From contig NZ_CP072113.1 of the NCBI RefSeq assembly GCF_017654605.1, forward strand, positions 2,170,001 through 2,234,000: a stretch of DNA of 64,000 nt, read 5' to 3'. A program made the translations under genes and the position numbers. Numbering within the stretch: position 1 is the stretch's first letter; the number at the start of each line of letters is the position of its first letter. Under the pieces are notes generated by a model. That model searched no databases and was not told the DNA's origin. It saw only the letters and a program-made list of their open reading frames with translations. Positions 29,294-38,091 of this stretch are shown here, one piece after another. Origin of the DNA: Yimella sp. cx-51. GTDB lineage: Bacteria; Actinomycetota; Actinomycetes; Actinomycetales; Dermatophilaceae.

Positions 29294-30109
29294 TCAGCCC
29301 GCGATGTCGCGGCGGACGCCTTCGAGTCGACTGAGGATGGTGCCGTCGATGACTTCGTCACCGACCTGGACGCGAACGCCACCGACGACCGACGGGTCGA
29401 CGACGACATTCGTCATGACCTGGCGTCCGTAGAGGTCGTTCAGTGCGCGGGTCAGGCGCTCCCGCTGCTCCGGGGCGAGCGGTGTCGCCACCGTCACCAG
29501 AGCGGTGAGTTGCTGGCGCACGGACGCTGCCACGCGCAGGTACTCGTCGAGCACCTTCTCGTAGCGGCGGCCCCGCGGGTGCTCCGCGGCGCGCTCGGCG
29601 AGGAACACCGTCTCCGGCTCGGCCTTGCCCTCAAGGAGGGTCTTGACCAGGCCGGACTTGTCGGCGCCGGACCGCTGACGGTCCATGAAGACGTCCCGCA
29701 ACTCGGCATCGCCGGCGACGGTGCGCTCGAAGCGGAACAACTGCTCCTCAACGGCGTCCAAGCGCCCACGACGATCGCCTGCGGCGAAAGCGGCCGAGAC
29801 GGCTGCCTCCTCCACCGCGTCCGAGGCGTCGCGGTCCTTGGTCCACCGCTGCGCGAAGAGTTCGCGCAACAGAGCCTGCACCGGCTCGCTGACCTTGCCG
29901 CCGAACAGCTTGTCGACCAGGCCGGCGCGGCTGGAGGCGTCGTGGGTCGGGTCCGTCAACGCTCGCCGCAGCGAGGCGTTGGAGTCGAGCAGGTCGAGGG
30001 CTGCGAAGAGCTCGCGCGACGTGACCGCCGCGTCTGCACCTTCGGTCAACCGGCGACCCAACTCGGCCCGGACATGGGCAAGTGCGCTCCGGGAGGCTCC
30101 GTTCATCAT
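29294..30109 (-). CDS. atpH: F1F0 ATP synthase subunit delta
   Basis: The 271-residue delta (peripheral stalk) subunit that joins b subunits to the top of F1. The C-terminal signature GVRVQVGDEVIDGTILSRLE is present, preceded by LYGRQVMTNVVVDPSVVGG. It is longer than the 180-residue E. coli protein, usual for actinobacteria, but is separate from subunit b (not the b-delta fusion of mycobacteria). The ATG overlaps the atpF stop by one base; a second ATG lies one codon later. Confidence 0.95.
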   Translation of the reverse strand: MMNGASRSALAHVRAELGRRLTEGADAAVTSRELFAALDLLDSNASLRRALTDPTHDASSRAGLVDKLFGGKVSEPVQALLRELFAQRWTKDRDASDAVEEAAVSAAFAAGDRRGRLDAVEEQLFRFERTVAGDAELRDVFMDRQRSGADKSGLVKTLLEGKAEPETVFLAERAAEHPRGRRYEKVLDEYLRVAASVRQQLTALVTVATPLAPEQRERLTRALNDLYGRQVMTNVVVDPSVVGGVRVQVGDEVIDGTILSRLEGVRRDIAG

Positions 30110-30720
30110 CAGTTGCCTGCCTCGGAACCGACCTTCGTCGGCTTGAGCGAGCCGGATTCCAGCTCGGCCAGGAACCGATCGACGATGCCCTTCTGGCGTG
30201 CTTCGTCGTGCAACGACTCACCGACGACCTTGCTGGCAAGGTCGACCGAGAGGGTGCCGACGTCGCCGCGCAGCGAGACGGCGGCCGCCTGGCGGTCTGC
30301 CTCGGTCTGCTTCTTGGCCGAATCGACGATCCGGGCCGCTTCGGCGTTCGCCTGCTCACGCATGTCGGCCACGATCTTGGCGCCCTGTGCTCGGGCGTCC
30401 TCACGGATCTGGGCCGCTTCGTCACGAGCGGTGTTCAGCTGTGCTTCGTACTCGGCCTTGGCGGCCTCAGCCTGCTTCTGAGCAGCCTGCGCCTCCTCCA
30501 TGCCACCTTCGATGGCAGCCACACGCTCGGTGTGGGCCTTCTCCAGCATCGGCACAACCTTCTTCTTCACGATGAAGTAGAAGAGGCCGAACACGATGAG
30601 GCCGAAGACCAGCTCGGGGATGTGCGGCAGGATCGGCAGCGCGTCCGGCTTGCCCTCGGGATCGGTCGATCCCTCGGTCAGCAGCACTGCAGCCTTGGCC
30701 GCTCCGCTGGAAATGATCAC
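30109..30720 (-). CDS. atpF: F1F0 ATP synthase subunit b
   Basis: The 203-residue peripheral-stalk b subunit: N-terminal membrane helix (PELVFGLIVFGLFYFIVKKK, about residues 34-53) and a long charged coiled coil (for example AALEGGMEEAQAAQKQAEAA-like heptads with many A, E, K, Q). The region before the helix, about 30 residues, is longer than usual, as in other actinobacteria. It is translationally coupled to atpH. Confidence 0.95.
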   Translation of the reverse strand: MIISSGAAKAAVLLTEGSTDPEGKPDALPILPHIPELVFGLIVFGLFYFIVKKKVVPMLEKAHTERVAAIEGGMEEAQAAQKQAEAAKAEYEAQLNTARDEAAQIREDARAQGAKIVADMREQANAEAARIVDSAKKQTEADRQAAAVSLRGDVGTLSVDLASKVVGESLHDEARQKGIVDRFLAELESGSLKPTKVGSEAGN

Positions 30721-30782
30721 TATGTGCTCCTCGGTTTCACCAGGACGTGGTGGCGTTGATCAGTCCACCCGTCCTGAGCGGG

Positions 30783-30983
30783 TCAGATGAAGAAGAGGAC
30801 CAGACCGAAGATGGCAAGGGCCTCAGCGAGCGCGAAGCCGAGGATGGCGATCGGGCGCAGCAGGTTGCCGCTCTCGGGGTTGCGGGCAACGCCGGAGATG
30901 TAGGCGGCGAAGATCAGACCGATGGCGATGGCGGGGCCGATCGCGGCCAGGCCGTAACCGATGGTGCTGATGTTTCCAGTCAT
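30783..30983 (-). CDS. atpE: F1F0 ATP synthase subunit c
   Basis: The 66-residue proton-carrying ring subunit of F0, two membrane helices joined by the polar loop ARNPE. The carboxylate is the glutamate in [12 protein letters not shown] in helix 2; residues near it do not show the Na+-binding set, so it is proton-driven. It is the shortest gene of the operon and lies between atpB and atpF. Confidence 0.97.
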   Translation of the reverse strand: MTGNISTIGYGLAAIGPAIAIGLIFAAYISGVARNPESGNLLRPIAILGFALAEALAIFGLVLFFI

Positions 30984-31066
30984 GATTTCTGTTTGCCTCT
31001 CACAGAGTGGGAAGGTTCGCCAGGGATTTGCCCCTGGACATTCGTGGGGTTGTTTTCAGTTGTTGA

Positions 31067-31897
31067 TCAGTGGTCGTCTGCCAGCGCGCCGCCGATGTAC
31101 GACGCGGCGAGCAGGACGAAGACGTAGGCCTGCAGGAACTGCACCAGGGCCTCGAAGGCGGTCATGACGACAGCCATCAGCCATGCGGGAATGGCAACCA
31201 GCTTCAGCCCGATGGCGTCCTGGTTGAACAGCTCCCAGCCGCCGAGGATGAACACGACCAGCAGCATGTGGCCGGCGAACATGTTGCCGAACAGACGCAG
31301 GGAGAGCGTGACCGGACGGGTGATGAAGAAGGTCATCAACTCCAGCGGGACGATCAGCGGCATCAGCCAGCCCGGCACGCCCGGGGGAATCATCCACTTG
31401 ATGTAGCTGCCGAAGCCGCCGTGCTTCTTGATGCCGATCCAGTGGTAGACCACGTAGACGATGAGCGTCAGGGCGATCGGGAAGCCGACGCGGGCCATCG
31501 TAGGGTTCTGGAACGGCGGGATGATCCCCATCCAGTTGTTCAGCAGGATGAAGACGAACAGGCTGAACAGCAGCGGGACGAAGCGCAGGAAGTCCTTGGA
31601 GCCGATCGAATCTTCGGCCACTCCGCCACGAATCGCGTGGTAGACCTGCTCGGTGAGGTACTGGCCCTTGCCCGGCACCACGGCCGCCTTGCGGGTGGTG
31701 GCCAGCAGCCACCACAGCAGGATTCCGGTGGCGAAGAGCATCACGATCATCGGGCGAGTGATCGCCAACGTGAATTCGTAGCTGCCCAGCTTGACGGTGC
31801 CGAACTTGACCAGCGGCTGCCAGAAATCGGACGGTGCGGGCGGGAAGCCGCCCTCAGTGGACACGGCTGCCGGCACGCTCAGCGCGGTGAGGCTCAC
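31067..31897 (-). CDS. atpB: F1F0 ATP synthase subunit a
   Basis: The 276-residue membrane subunit that forms the two proton half-channels with the c-ring. The essential arginine is in RPVTLSLRLFGNMFAGHMLL, with LQAYVFVLLAASYIGGAL at the C-terminus. Five or six hydrophobic helices are visible, one being MPLIVPLELMTFFITRPVTL. Follows the atpI/atpZ-like pair on the minus strand, with 67 bases to atpZ-like. Confidence 0.97.
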   Translation of the reverse strand: MSLTALSVPAAVSTEGGFPPAPSDFWQPLVKFGTVKLGSYEFTLAITRPMIVMLFATGILLWWLLATTRKAAVVPGKGQYLTEQVYHAIRGGVAEDSIGSKDFLRFVPLLFSLFVFILLNNWMGIIPPFQNPTMARVGFPIALTLIVYVVYHWIGIKKHGGFGSYIKWMIPPGVPGWLMPLIVPLELMTFFITRPVTLSLRLFGNMFAGHMLLVVFILGGWELFNQDAIGLKLVAIPAWLMAVVMTAFEALVQFLQAYVFVLLAASYIGGALADDH

Positions 31898-31964
31898 GCG
31901 TTCTCCTCGTTCACGGTGGTGGTCAGGGGGTGAAAGTCTTGGGGCTCAGCCACGATCCAGGGCG

Positions 31965-32240
31965 TCACGCTTCACCTTGGTCGGGCGAGGTGGGGACACT
32001 TGGTTCGGACTCTGCAGCTTTGTCGCCGGGGTTACCGTATCGGATCCAGACGAGGTACATCGACAGGGCCGCGCCGATCAGCAGTCCGAGCAGCGTCAGC
32101 CAGGGCTTGGTGTCGAGCCAGCGATCGGCGAAGAACCCCAGCGCGGTGTACAGCAGGGGCCCGGCAATCAGGATGGCGGTGACGTTGGAGGCGAGCTGGT
32201 CGGACTTCGCGTGCGTCGGACGCTGCATGCGCGGGCTCAT
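31965..32240 (-). CDS. AtpZ/AtpI-type small membrane protein
   Basis: A 91-residue protein with two membrane helices (SNVTAILIAGPLLYTALGFF and LTLLGLLIGAALSMYLVWIR) of the AtpZ type, which with AtpI helps c-ring assembly or ion supply in other bacteria. The C-terminal tail is acidic. The ATG at 32240 overlaps the stop of the larger AtpI-like gene by 4 bases; the frame is open further upstream but that part is a shadow. Confidence 0.85.
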   Translation of the reverse strand: MSPRMQRPTHAKSDQLASNVTAILIAGPLLYTALGFFADRWLDTKPWLTLLGLLIGAALSMYLVWIRYGNPGDKAAESEPSVPTSPDQGEA

Positions 32241-32704
32241 CGCCGCTCCCCCGGAAGCTGCACGTCGAACATCGGGGTGCGCGCCCGCATGAATCCCCAC
32301 AGCTGACCCATCAGCCAGACCAGGGCGCTGACAAGGGCGCCGAGCGCTACCGCTCTGCCGTCGAGTGCCCGAACGTTGGTCAGCAGGAGCAGCGCCGGGA
32401 ACATGAGGCTGATCTGCAGGAAGTACATGCCGAGCGCGCCGGCGAGCGAAGCATTCGGGTGAAGATGCTCCAGCACCCACCTCATGCCGAGATAGCCGAG
32501 CAGGAAGATGGCTGCACTGACGGCGACGCCTGCGGCGGCCCCGAGACCGCCGGCGACACCGCGGGTTGCCAGACCGATGACGGCAGCGATCGGCAACAAT
32601 CCGACCGTGGCGATGACTCCCCCACGGAACATCAGCGGGAGGGCGGAACGGTCGACGGCGGGAGCACCGAGCCGCGTAGCGGCAGTTGCGGTGTGCGCAG
32701 TCAT
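32237..32704 (-). CDS. atpI: AtpI-like ATP synthase accessory membrane protein
   Basis: A 155-residue protein with four hydrophobic segments (LPLMFRGGVIATVGLLPIAA, AAGVAVSAAIFLLGYLGMRW, YFLQISLMFPALLLLTNV, LGALVSALVWLMGQLWGF). Actinobacterial AtpI homologues have this length and head the atp operon. It probably helps assemble the c-ring; not essential for ATP synthesis in organisms tested. ATG at 32704 is preferred to 32719. The operon promoter should lie in the 100 bases upstream, where a CRP-like site is found. Confidence 0.8.
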   Translation of the reverse strand: MTAHTATAATRLGAPAVDRSALPLMFRGGVIATVGLLPIAAVIGLATRGVAGGLGAAAGVAVSAAIFLLGYLGMRWVLEHLHPNASLAGALGMYFLQISLMFPALLLLTNVRALDGRAVALGALVSALVWLMGQLWGFMRARTPMFDVQLPGERR

Positions 32705-32801
32705 TCGGCGGGCCCTCAAAGCAGACGACGGGGGTCGAAACGGCTGGTCAGCGGGCAGCGCTCTCTGCGGATATGCGCAGTGGAGGGCCCTTCCAGGTCC
32801 T

Positions 32802-32817
32802 TGTGAAAGTTATCACA
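32802..32817. promoter_or_regulatory. CRP/GlxR-type operator upstream of the atp operon
   Basis: TGTGAAAGTTATCACA is a perfect TGTGA-N6-TCACA palindrome, the consensus for cAMP receptor proteins in bacteria including actinobacterial Crp/GlxR. It overlaps the last codons and stop of the wecA-like gene and its centre is about 105 bases upstream of the atpI start. On the minus strand a weak -10-like CATATC lies about 34 bases past the centre, so a class II-like activation position near -46 is possible. Binding is inferred from the sequence only. Confidence 0.7.
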
Positions 32818-33913
32818 AAGTCTTCTTCCGGCCCAATTTCGGCAAGCCGAGAGTGAGCACCAGACAGATCAGCATGCCGGTCGCCATTGCTGCCGCGGCG
32901 TACTCGGCCTGGACGAAGGCGAACAGCAACACTCCCCCTGCCACGACGGCCGACCACGCGTAGAAGAGCAGCACCGCCTGGCGGTGCGGATGGCCGATGC
33001 TGAGCATCTTGTGGTGCAGGTGCTTGGCGTCCGGCTTCCAGAATTTCAGCCCTCGCCTGCGGATCGCGAGGATCACGTCGAGGATGGGCACAGCCAGGAT
33101 CGACAGGGGCAGTGCGATCGGCAACCAGAACGCCACCAGCGCCGAACTGCGCTGCGGGGTGTTGCTGGGATCGAAGTTGCCGGTGAAGGAGATCGTCGCC
33201 GCAGCGAGCAGCAGCCCGAGCAGCAGCGCGCCGGCGTCCCCCATGAACAACTTGGCGGGGTGGAAGTTGTGCGGCAGGAATCCGGCGCAGCAGCCGACCA
33301 ATGCGGCCAGGATGAACGCCGGGGTGGAGAAGACGGTCGGCGGATCGAAGTTGGGCGGGCTGGCGGTATAGACCCACACGAAGAATGCAGCGGCCGCGAT
33401 GGCGACCATGCCGGCTGCCAAGCCGTCCAGACCGTCGGCGAAATTGACCGCGTTGGTTGTCGCGATCACCACGAAGATGGTGAGCGGCACCAGGATTGCC
33501 TGCGGCAAGTAGGTGATGGCGCCCCCGTACGGCACGGTCGCCAACTGCACTCCGGCGAAGGCCATGACACCGGCCGCGATCATCTGGCCGGCGAACTTGG
33601 TGACGGCGTCCAACTCGATGAAGTCGTCGATCGCGCCGATGCCGGTGATGATGAGCGCCCCGATCAGCACCCCGACCAGTTCGGGAGTGTTGAACAACTG
33701 CGACAGATAAGGCAGTTGGGATGCCACCAGGGCTGATCCGCCGAATCCGATGAGCATCGCCACTCCGCCGAGGCGTGGCACCGGGATCGAGTGCACGTCA
33801 CGTCCGCGCACCGGGGTGACGGCGCCGAAGCGCACTGCCAACCACCGGACCGCAGGGGTCGCCAGGAACGTGATCGTCGCGGCGACGACACAGACCAGGA
33901 GATATTCACGCAC
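32813..33913 (-). CDS. WecA/TagO-like undecaprenyl-phosphate GlcNAc-1-phosphate transferase
   Basis: A 366-residue integral membrane enzyme of the MraY family that transfers a sugar-1-phosphate to undecaprenyl phosphate, the first step in cell-wall polymer (arabinogalactan/teichoic-like) assembly. Motifs: VHSIPVPRLGGVAMLIGFGG, NAVNFADGLDGLAAGM (catalytic aspartates) and LFMGDAGALLLGLLLAA, with HNFHPAKLF. Start taken as GTG 33913 (MREYLLVCVV); upstream codons in the 401-residue open frame look non-coding, but the start is uncertain. Its position between glyA and atpI matches other actinobacteria. Confidence 0.9.
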   Translation of the reverse strand: MREYLLVCVVAATITFLATPAVRWLAVRFGAVTPVRGRDVHSIPVPRLGGVAMLIGFGGSALVASQLPYLSQLFNTPELVGVLIGALIITGIGAIDDFIELDAVTKFAGQMIAAGVMAFAGVQLATVPYGGAITYLPQAILVPLTIFVVIATTNAVNFADGLDGLAAGMVAIAAAAFFVWVYTASPPNFDPPTVFSTPAFILAALVGCCAGFLPHNFHPAKLFMGDAGALLLGLLLAAATISFTGNFDPSNTPQRSSALVAFWLPIALPLSILAVPILDVILAIRRRGLKFWKPDAKHLHHKMLSIGHPHRQAVLLFYAWSAVVAGGVLLFAFVQAEYAAAAMATGMLICLVLTLGLPKLGRKKTL

Positions 33914-34051
33914 GGGCGGTCGGTGAACTTTCAGGATTCGGGGAAGCGGCTTCGTCCAAAGTATCCGCTCCCGCCCCTCCAAGCAGTCGCACCTCGCTCG
34001 GCGAGTAGGATTTCCCACCCGCCGAACGAGGCGCGCTTGGCTGTTCTTCGA

Positions 34052-35329
34052 TCAGTTCTGAGGGTACGCCGGGAAGCGCTTGCAGAGGTCTTCAACTCCG
34101 CCGCGCACTTCCTCGGAGATGGCGCTCTCGGGGTTGCCGTCGCCTTCGGTGATCGCCTTGTGGATGAGCTCGGCGATGACCTTCATCTCCTCCGTGCCCA
34201 TGCCCTGGGTGGTCACCGACGGGGTGCCCACGCGGATGCCCGAGGCCACATTCGGCTTCTGCGGGTCGAAGGGGATGGCGTTCTTGTTGAGGACGATGCC
34301 GGCGGCGTCCGCTCGCAGTTCGGCATCGGCGCCGGTGACGCCCACGCCCTGCAGGTCGTGCAACGACAGGTGGGTGTCGGTGCCGCCGGTGGTCGGGCGA
34401 ATGCCCTTCTCCCCCAACGAGGTTGCCAGCTGCTGCGCGTTGGCGATGACGTCCTTGGCGTACTGCTGGTACTCCGGGGTCGCGCACTCCTTGAAGTTGA
34501 CGGCCTTGGCCGCGATGGTGTGCATCTGCGGGCCACCCTGCATCATCGGGAAGACGGCCTTGTCGAGCTTGGCGGCGTGCTCGGCCTTGCTCACCAGAGC
34601 GCCGGAACGCGGGCCGCGCAGCACCTTGTGCGTGGTGAAGGTGACCACATCGGCGTACGGCACCGGGCTCGGGATCGCCTTGCCGGCCACCAGGCCGATG
34701 AAGTGAGCGGCGTCGACCCAGAAGATCGCACCGACCTCGTCGGCGAGCTTGCGGAAGAACTCGAAGTCGATGAGGCGCGGAATGGCCGAGCCGCCGGCAC
34801 AGATCACCTTCGGCTTGTGCTCCTTGGCCAGGCGCTCGACCTCGTCGTAGTCGATGTTCTCGGTCTCCTTGTCGACGCCGTAGTGCACCGCGTTGAACCA
34901 CTTGCCCGAGAAGCTGACCTTCGTACCGTGCGTGAGGTGGCCACCCATCGGCAGCGCCATCGCCAGGATGGTGTCGCCCGGCTGCATGAATGCGCCGTAG
35001 ACGGCCTGGTTGGCGCTGGCTCCGGAATGGGCCTGGACGTTGGCGTGCTCGGCGCCGAAGAGCTCCTTGGCCCGCTCGATCGCGAGGTTCTCGGCACGGT
35101 CGACCACGGAGCAACCGCCGTAGTAGCGGCGACCCGGGTAGCCCTCGGCGTACTTGTTGGTCAGCGTCGACCCGAGCGCGGTGATCACCGCGGGGCTGGA
35201 CAGGTTTTCGCTGGCGATCAACTGCAGGCCGCTGCGGATGCGGGTCACTTCGTCGACGAGAACTCCCGCGATCTCGGGGTCGAACTGCTCCAGCGCCTCG
35301 TAGTCGGCGCCGTAGAAGGGCGTGGTCAT
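34052..35329 (-). CDS. glyA: Serine hydroxymethyltransferase
   Basis: A 425-residue PLP enzyme that converts serine and tetrahydrofolate to glycine and methylene-tetrahydrofolate, the main source of one-carbon units. The PLP lysine is in the TTHKVLRGPRSG motif; QLIASENLSSPAVITALGST and PGRRYYGGCSVVDRAENLAI are canonical. The ATG at 35329 overlaps the tsaC stop by 4 bases, so the genes are cotranslated. Length is normal. Confidence 0.98.
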   Translation of the reverse strand: MTTPFYGADYEALEQFDPEIAGVLVDEVTRIRSGLQLIASENLSSPAVITALGSTLTNKYAEGYPGRRYYGGCSVVDRAENLAIERAKELFGAEHANVQAHSGASANQAVYGAFMQPGDTILAMALPMGGHLTHGTKVSFSGKWFNAVHYGVDKETENIDYDEVERLAKEHKPKVICAGGSAIPRLIDFEFFRKLADEVGAIFWVDAAHFIGLVAGKAIPSPVPYADVVTFTTHKVLRGPRSGALVSKAEHAAKLDKAVFPMMQGGPQMHTIAAKAVNFKECATPEYQQYAKDVIANAQQLATSLGEKGIRPTTGGTDTHLSLHDLQGVGVTGADAELRADAAGIVLNKNAIPFDPQKPNVASGIRVGTPSVTTQGMGTEEMKVIAELIHKAITEGDGNPESAISEEVRGGVEDLCKRFPAYPQN

Positions 35330-36309
35330 CGATTCACCTCGGTGTTGGGGTTTTCATCGGATGGGTGGTGCGTCTCGGACGAGTGGTCCGGAGTCTGGGT
35401 GGCGGCATCATGGCCATGCGGTTCATCCACTGGTTCCGGTGCCGCTTCAGCCGGCCGCTCCGCCTCGGTTCCTACGGAGACGTCGCCGCCGGCATCCGAT
35501 GCGAAGTCAGCTGCGCCGTCGGCGGAGTGGATCTCGTCGGTTGAGGGCTGGGCGTCGTCCCCGGGCTTGGCCAGATCGACCGGCATGCGCTCGCCGGTCT
35601 CGGGGTCGACGTCTGCCGGACGCTCGTAGTCCTCGGCATTCTCAGCGAACGCACGCAGATCGGCTTCGGGGTCGAGCAGTTCGACCGAACCGAGCACCTC
35701 ACGCAACTGCTCCGCGGTGATCGCTCCTGCGCGCAGCACCACCGGGTCGGCCTTGGTGCAGTCGAGGATCGTGGAGGGCACGCCCCCCTCGCGCACTCCG
35801 GCGTCGAGGTAGACCTCGACGGCAGGGCCGAACGCAAAGCCTGCCTCGGTGATCGTGGTCGCGGTCGGCGCACCGGTGCGATTGGCCGAACTCACCGCCA
35901 TCGGGCCGGCCGCGCGCAGCACCTCGAGCGCCACCTCGTCGTCCGGGATGCGCAGGCCGACGGTGCCGTTGGTATCGCCGAGATCCCAGGCCAGCGATGG
36001 CTGCGACCGGAAGACGAGGGTGAGTGCGCCGGGCCAGAAGGCTTCCATCAGCCGGCGCGCGTACGACGGCACCGCGGTGGCCAGACCGTCGACAGCGCCC
36101 ATGTCGCCGATGAGCACGGGGGGCGGCATCTCACGTCCGCGCCCCTTGGCGGCAAGGAGGGCATCGACGCCGGCCGCGCTGAAGGCATCGGTGCCGATGC
36201 CGTAGACGGTGTCGGTCGGGAGCACCACGCACCGCCCCATCCGGGCAGCCTCGACCGCGGCTGCCACACCGTCAGTGCGGCCCTGCTCGGTGCTGCAGTC
36301 GAAGATCAC
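35326..36309 (-). CDS. tsaC: L-threonylcarbamoyladenylate synthase (YrdC/Sua5 family) with acidic tail
   Basis: A 327-residue enzyme for the first step of the tRNA t6A modification. The YrdC core, about residues 1-210, has [46 protein letters not shown], and [14 protein letters not shown]. The remaining roughly 115 residues are a low-complexity acidic tail rich in D, E, P, A and H (for example [20 protein letters not shown]-type) with no recognisable fold; it is not the Sua5 C-terminal domain. Overlaps glyA and cds1 by 4 bases each. The order prmC ... tsaC ... wecA-like is conserved. Confidence 0.93.
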   Translation of the reverse strand: MIFDCSTEQGRTDGVAAAVEAARMGRCVVLPTDTVYGIGTDAFSAAGVDALLAAKGRGREMPPPVLIGDMGAVDGLATAVPSYARRLMEAFWPGALTLVFRSQPSLAWDLGDTNGTVGLRIPDDEVALEVLRAAGPMAVSSANRTGAPTATTITEAGFAFGPAVEVYLDAGVREGGVPSTILDCTKADPVVLRAGAITAEQLREVLGSVELLDPEADLRAFAENAEDYERPADVDPETGERMPVDLAKPGDDAQPSTDEIHSADGAADFASDAGGDVSVGTEAERPAEAAPEPVDEPHGHDAATQTPDHSSETHHPSDENPNTEVNR

Positions 36310-37490
36310 GGGGCCATCCTTGTGTTGCTGTTCGGAGAAGACTCAGACGAGTCTCCCGCATCCCTTGCGGCTGCCGCATCCTGGTCCAGCTCCGTCCACC
36401 CCCGGCCCTCGAACGCCCGCTGCAGTGCGTCACGGTGGCCTGCGGTGTCGATGCTGTTGGCGGCCAACCAATCGCGGTCGTAATAGGTGTGTTCGTAGCG
36501 CCCGCCGCCGTCGCACAGCAGGGTGACGATGCTGCCCCTCTCGCCGCGCGCCTGCATCTCACTGGCGAGGCGCAGCGTGCCGACAAGGTTGGTGCCGGTC
36601 GAGCCCCCGGCAAACAGACCGGTGCGTTCGCGCAACAGATGGACGGCAGCAATCGAGGCGGCGTCCGGCACCTTGATCATTCGGTCGACCACGCCCGGGG
36701 CGAAGGAGGGCTCGGTGCGAGGACGTCCGATGCCCTCGATGCGTGAACCGCCGTGGATCGTGAGCGCCGGGTCTCGATCGACCCAACCGTCGAAGAAAAC
36801 GGAGTTCTCCGGATCGACCACACACAACTTGGTGTCGTGTCCGAGGTAGCGCACGTAGCGGCCGATCGTGGCGGACGTGCCACCGGTGCCTGCACCCACC
36901 ACGATCCAGGCGGGCACCGGATGAGGCTCGTCGACCAACTGGTCGAAGATCGCTTGGGCGATGTTGTTGTTGCCACGCCAATCGGTGGCCCGTTCGGCGT
37001 AGGTGAACTGGTCGAGGTAGTGCCCGCCGCGTTCGTCCGCAATCTGTTGGGCACGAGCGTAGACCTGCGCACCGTCGTCCACGAAGTCGCACAGACCGCG
37101 GTATCGCTCGATGAGTTCGACCTTGCTGGCGCTGGTCGTGCGGGGCATGACCGCGACGAAGGGAATACCGAGCAGTCGCGCGAAGTAGGCCTCGCTGACT
37201 GCGGTCGAACCACTGCTGGCCTCGACCACGACACGTCCCTGGCGGATCCATCCGTTGCACAGCCCGTAGAGGAACAGGCTGCGTGCCAGGCGATGCTTCA
37301 GGCTTCCCGTGGGGTGGGTCGACTCGTCCTTCAGGTAGATGTCGATGCCGTCATAACCGGGCAGATGCAAGGGGATCAGATGGGTGTCGGCCGAGCGCGT
37401 CGCGTCGGCATTCACCTGACGGATCGCCCAACTGATCCATGCGCGTTCGTCGTCGCAGCCTTGGGTGACATCGTCCGGCGCAAGAGACAT
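36306..37490 (-). CDS. cds1: L-cysteine desulfhydrase Cds1-like PLP enzyme
   Basis: A 394-residue PLP-dependent cysteine-synthase-fold enzyme closely resembling mycobacterial Cds1, which degrades cysteine to H2S, pyruvate and ammonia. Motifs: [20 protein letters not shown] (PLP lysine in GSLKHR), [77 protein letters not shown] and [20 protein letters not shown] at 37490 (MSLAPDDV) is preferred over 37544. Coupled with tsaC by a 4-base overlap. It likely buffers cysteine and H2S levels. Confidence 0.93.
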   Translation of the reverse strand: MSLAPDDVTQGCDDERAWISWAIRQVNADATRSADTHLIPLHLPGYDGIDIYLKDESTHPTGSLKHRLARSLFLYGLCNGWIRQGRVVVEASSGSTAVSEAYFARLLGIPFVAVMPRTTSASKVELIERYRGLCDFVDDGAQVYARAQQIADERGGHYLDQFTYAERATDWRGNNNIAQAIFDQLVDEPHPVPAWIVVGAGTGGTSATIGRYVRYLGHDTKLCVVDPENSVFFDGWVDRDPALTIHGGSRIEGIGRPRTEPSFAPGVVDRMIKVPDAASIAAVHLLRERTGLFAGGSTGTNLVGTLRLASEMQARGERGSIVTLLCDGGGRYEHTYYDRDWLAANSIDTAGHRDALQRAFEGRGWTELDQDAAAARDAGDSSESSPNSNTRMAP

Positions 37491-37500
37491 ATGAGCGATG

Positions 37501-38049
37501 TTAGGCCGTGCTGTCCGCCAGCCAGCGTGATCCTCCCCTCGCACTCGTGCAGTTCGTCGGCCTCCACGAATCCGAACTCCCGTTGGCGCGCTGCATCGGG
37601 AGATTCGATTGGGCGGTGTAGGTCTGGAACCAGCGCCGCTGCCCCACCAACTCGTGCGGCAACGACATGAGGCGACGCAGTTTGGCGTACTTCAGGCGCA
37701 TGCCGAGCCGGCGACCTCGGTGCTCGGGCAGCACCAGCGTGTCCTCCTGCAGCACGAATTCCGGCACTCCCCGGCTCACCAGAAGCTCGGTGTATCCAAC
37801 GGGTTCGCCGTCGGCGAGCGCCAACGACATGACGCTGACCCACCCTTGGTCGTGCATCCGTTGCGGGTTGTTGAGGAGTCTGTCGACGTCCACCGCCACG
37901 GCAGCACGGCTCAGCTGCCCGGTCGGCACGTCCTGGTTCATCTGTGTGGTGAGGCGGGCCAGCGGCGGCAGGAACTGCTCGGGGGTGAATCCTGCCCAGG
38001 AGACCATCTCGTCGTCGGTGACCGAATCTCCCGGGCACGGTTCGCTCAC
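37501..38049 (-). CDS. GNAT family acetyltransferase with out-of-frame C-terminus
   Basis: A GNAT with the usual core ([54 protein letters not shown]). From about residue 157 the sequence ends in [17 protein letters not shown]..., unlike any GNAT. Reading the +1 frame gives [20 protein letters not shown], the expected C-terminus, so one base (C or G) is missing near 37580 where the minus strand reads AACGGGAG. A CTGGCTGG tandem at 37518-37525 could restore the frame before the TAA at 37501 if one 4-bp copy is ignored. It is either a real frameshifted protein with a changed tail or a sequencing artefact. Confidence 0.75.
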   Translation of the reverse strand: MSEPCPGDSVTDDEMVSWAGFTPEQFLPPLARLTTQMNQDVPTGQLSRAAVAVDVDRLLNNPQRMHDQGWVSVMSLALADGEPVGYTELLVSRGVPEFVLQEDTLVLPEHRGRRLGMRLKYAKLRRLMSLPHELVGQRRWFQTYTAQSNLPMQRANGSSDSWRPTNCTSARGGSRWLADSTA

Positions 38050-38091
38050 CGGGCGTCAACCGGTGGCGCAGACGTCGGCAAGGATGAACCC

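Noticed and set aside
27580-29334. Long open frames opposite atpA, atpD, asnB, thiolase, hom/lysA and the hydroxyacyl-CoA dehydrogenase
   Set aside because: All are shadows of strongly identified genes, with low-complexity H/R/D/V-rich translations typical of antisense reading in GC-rich DNA.
29294-30109. b-delta fusion subunit as in mycobacteria
   Set aside because: Subunit b is a separate complete gene (atpF) directly upstream; the longer delta is normal for actinobacteria.
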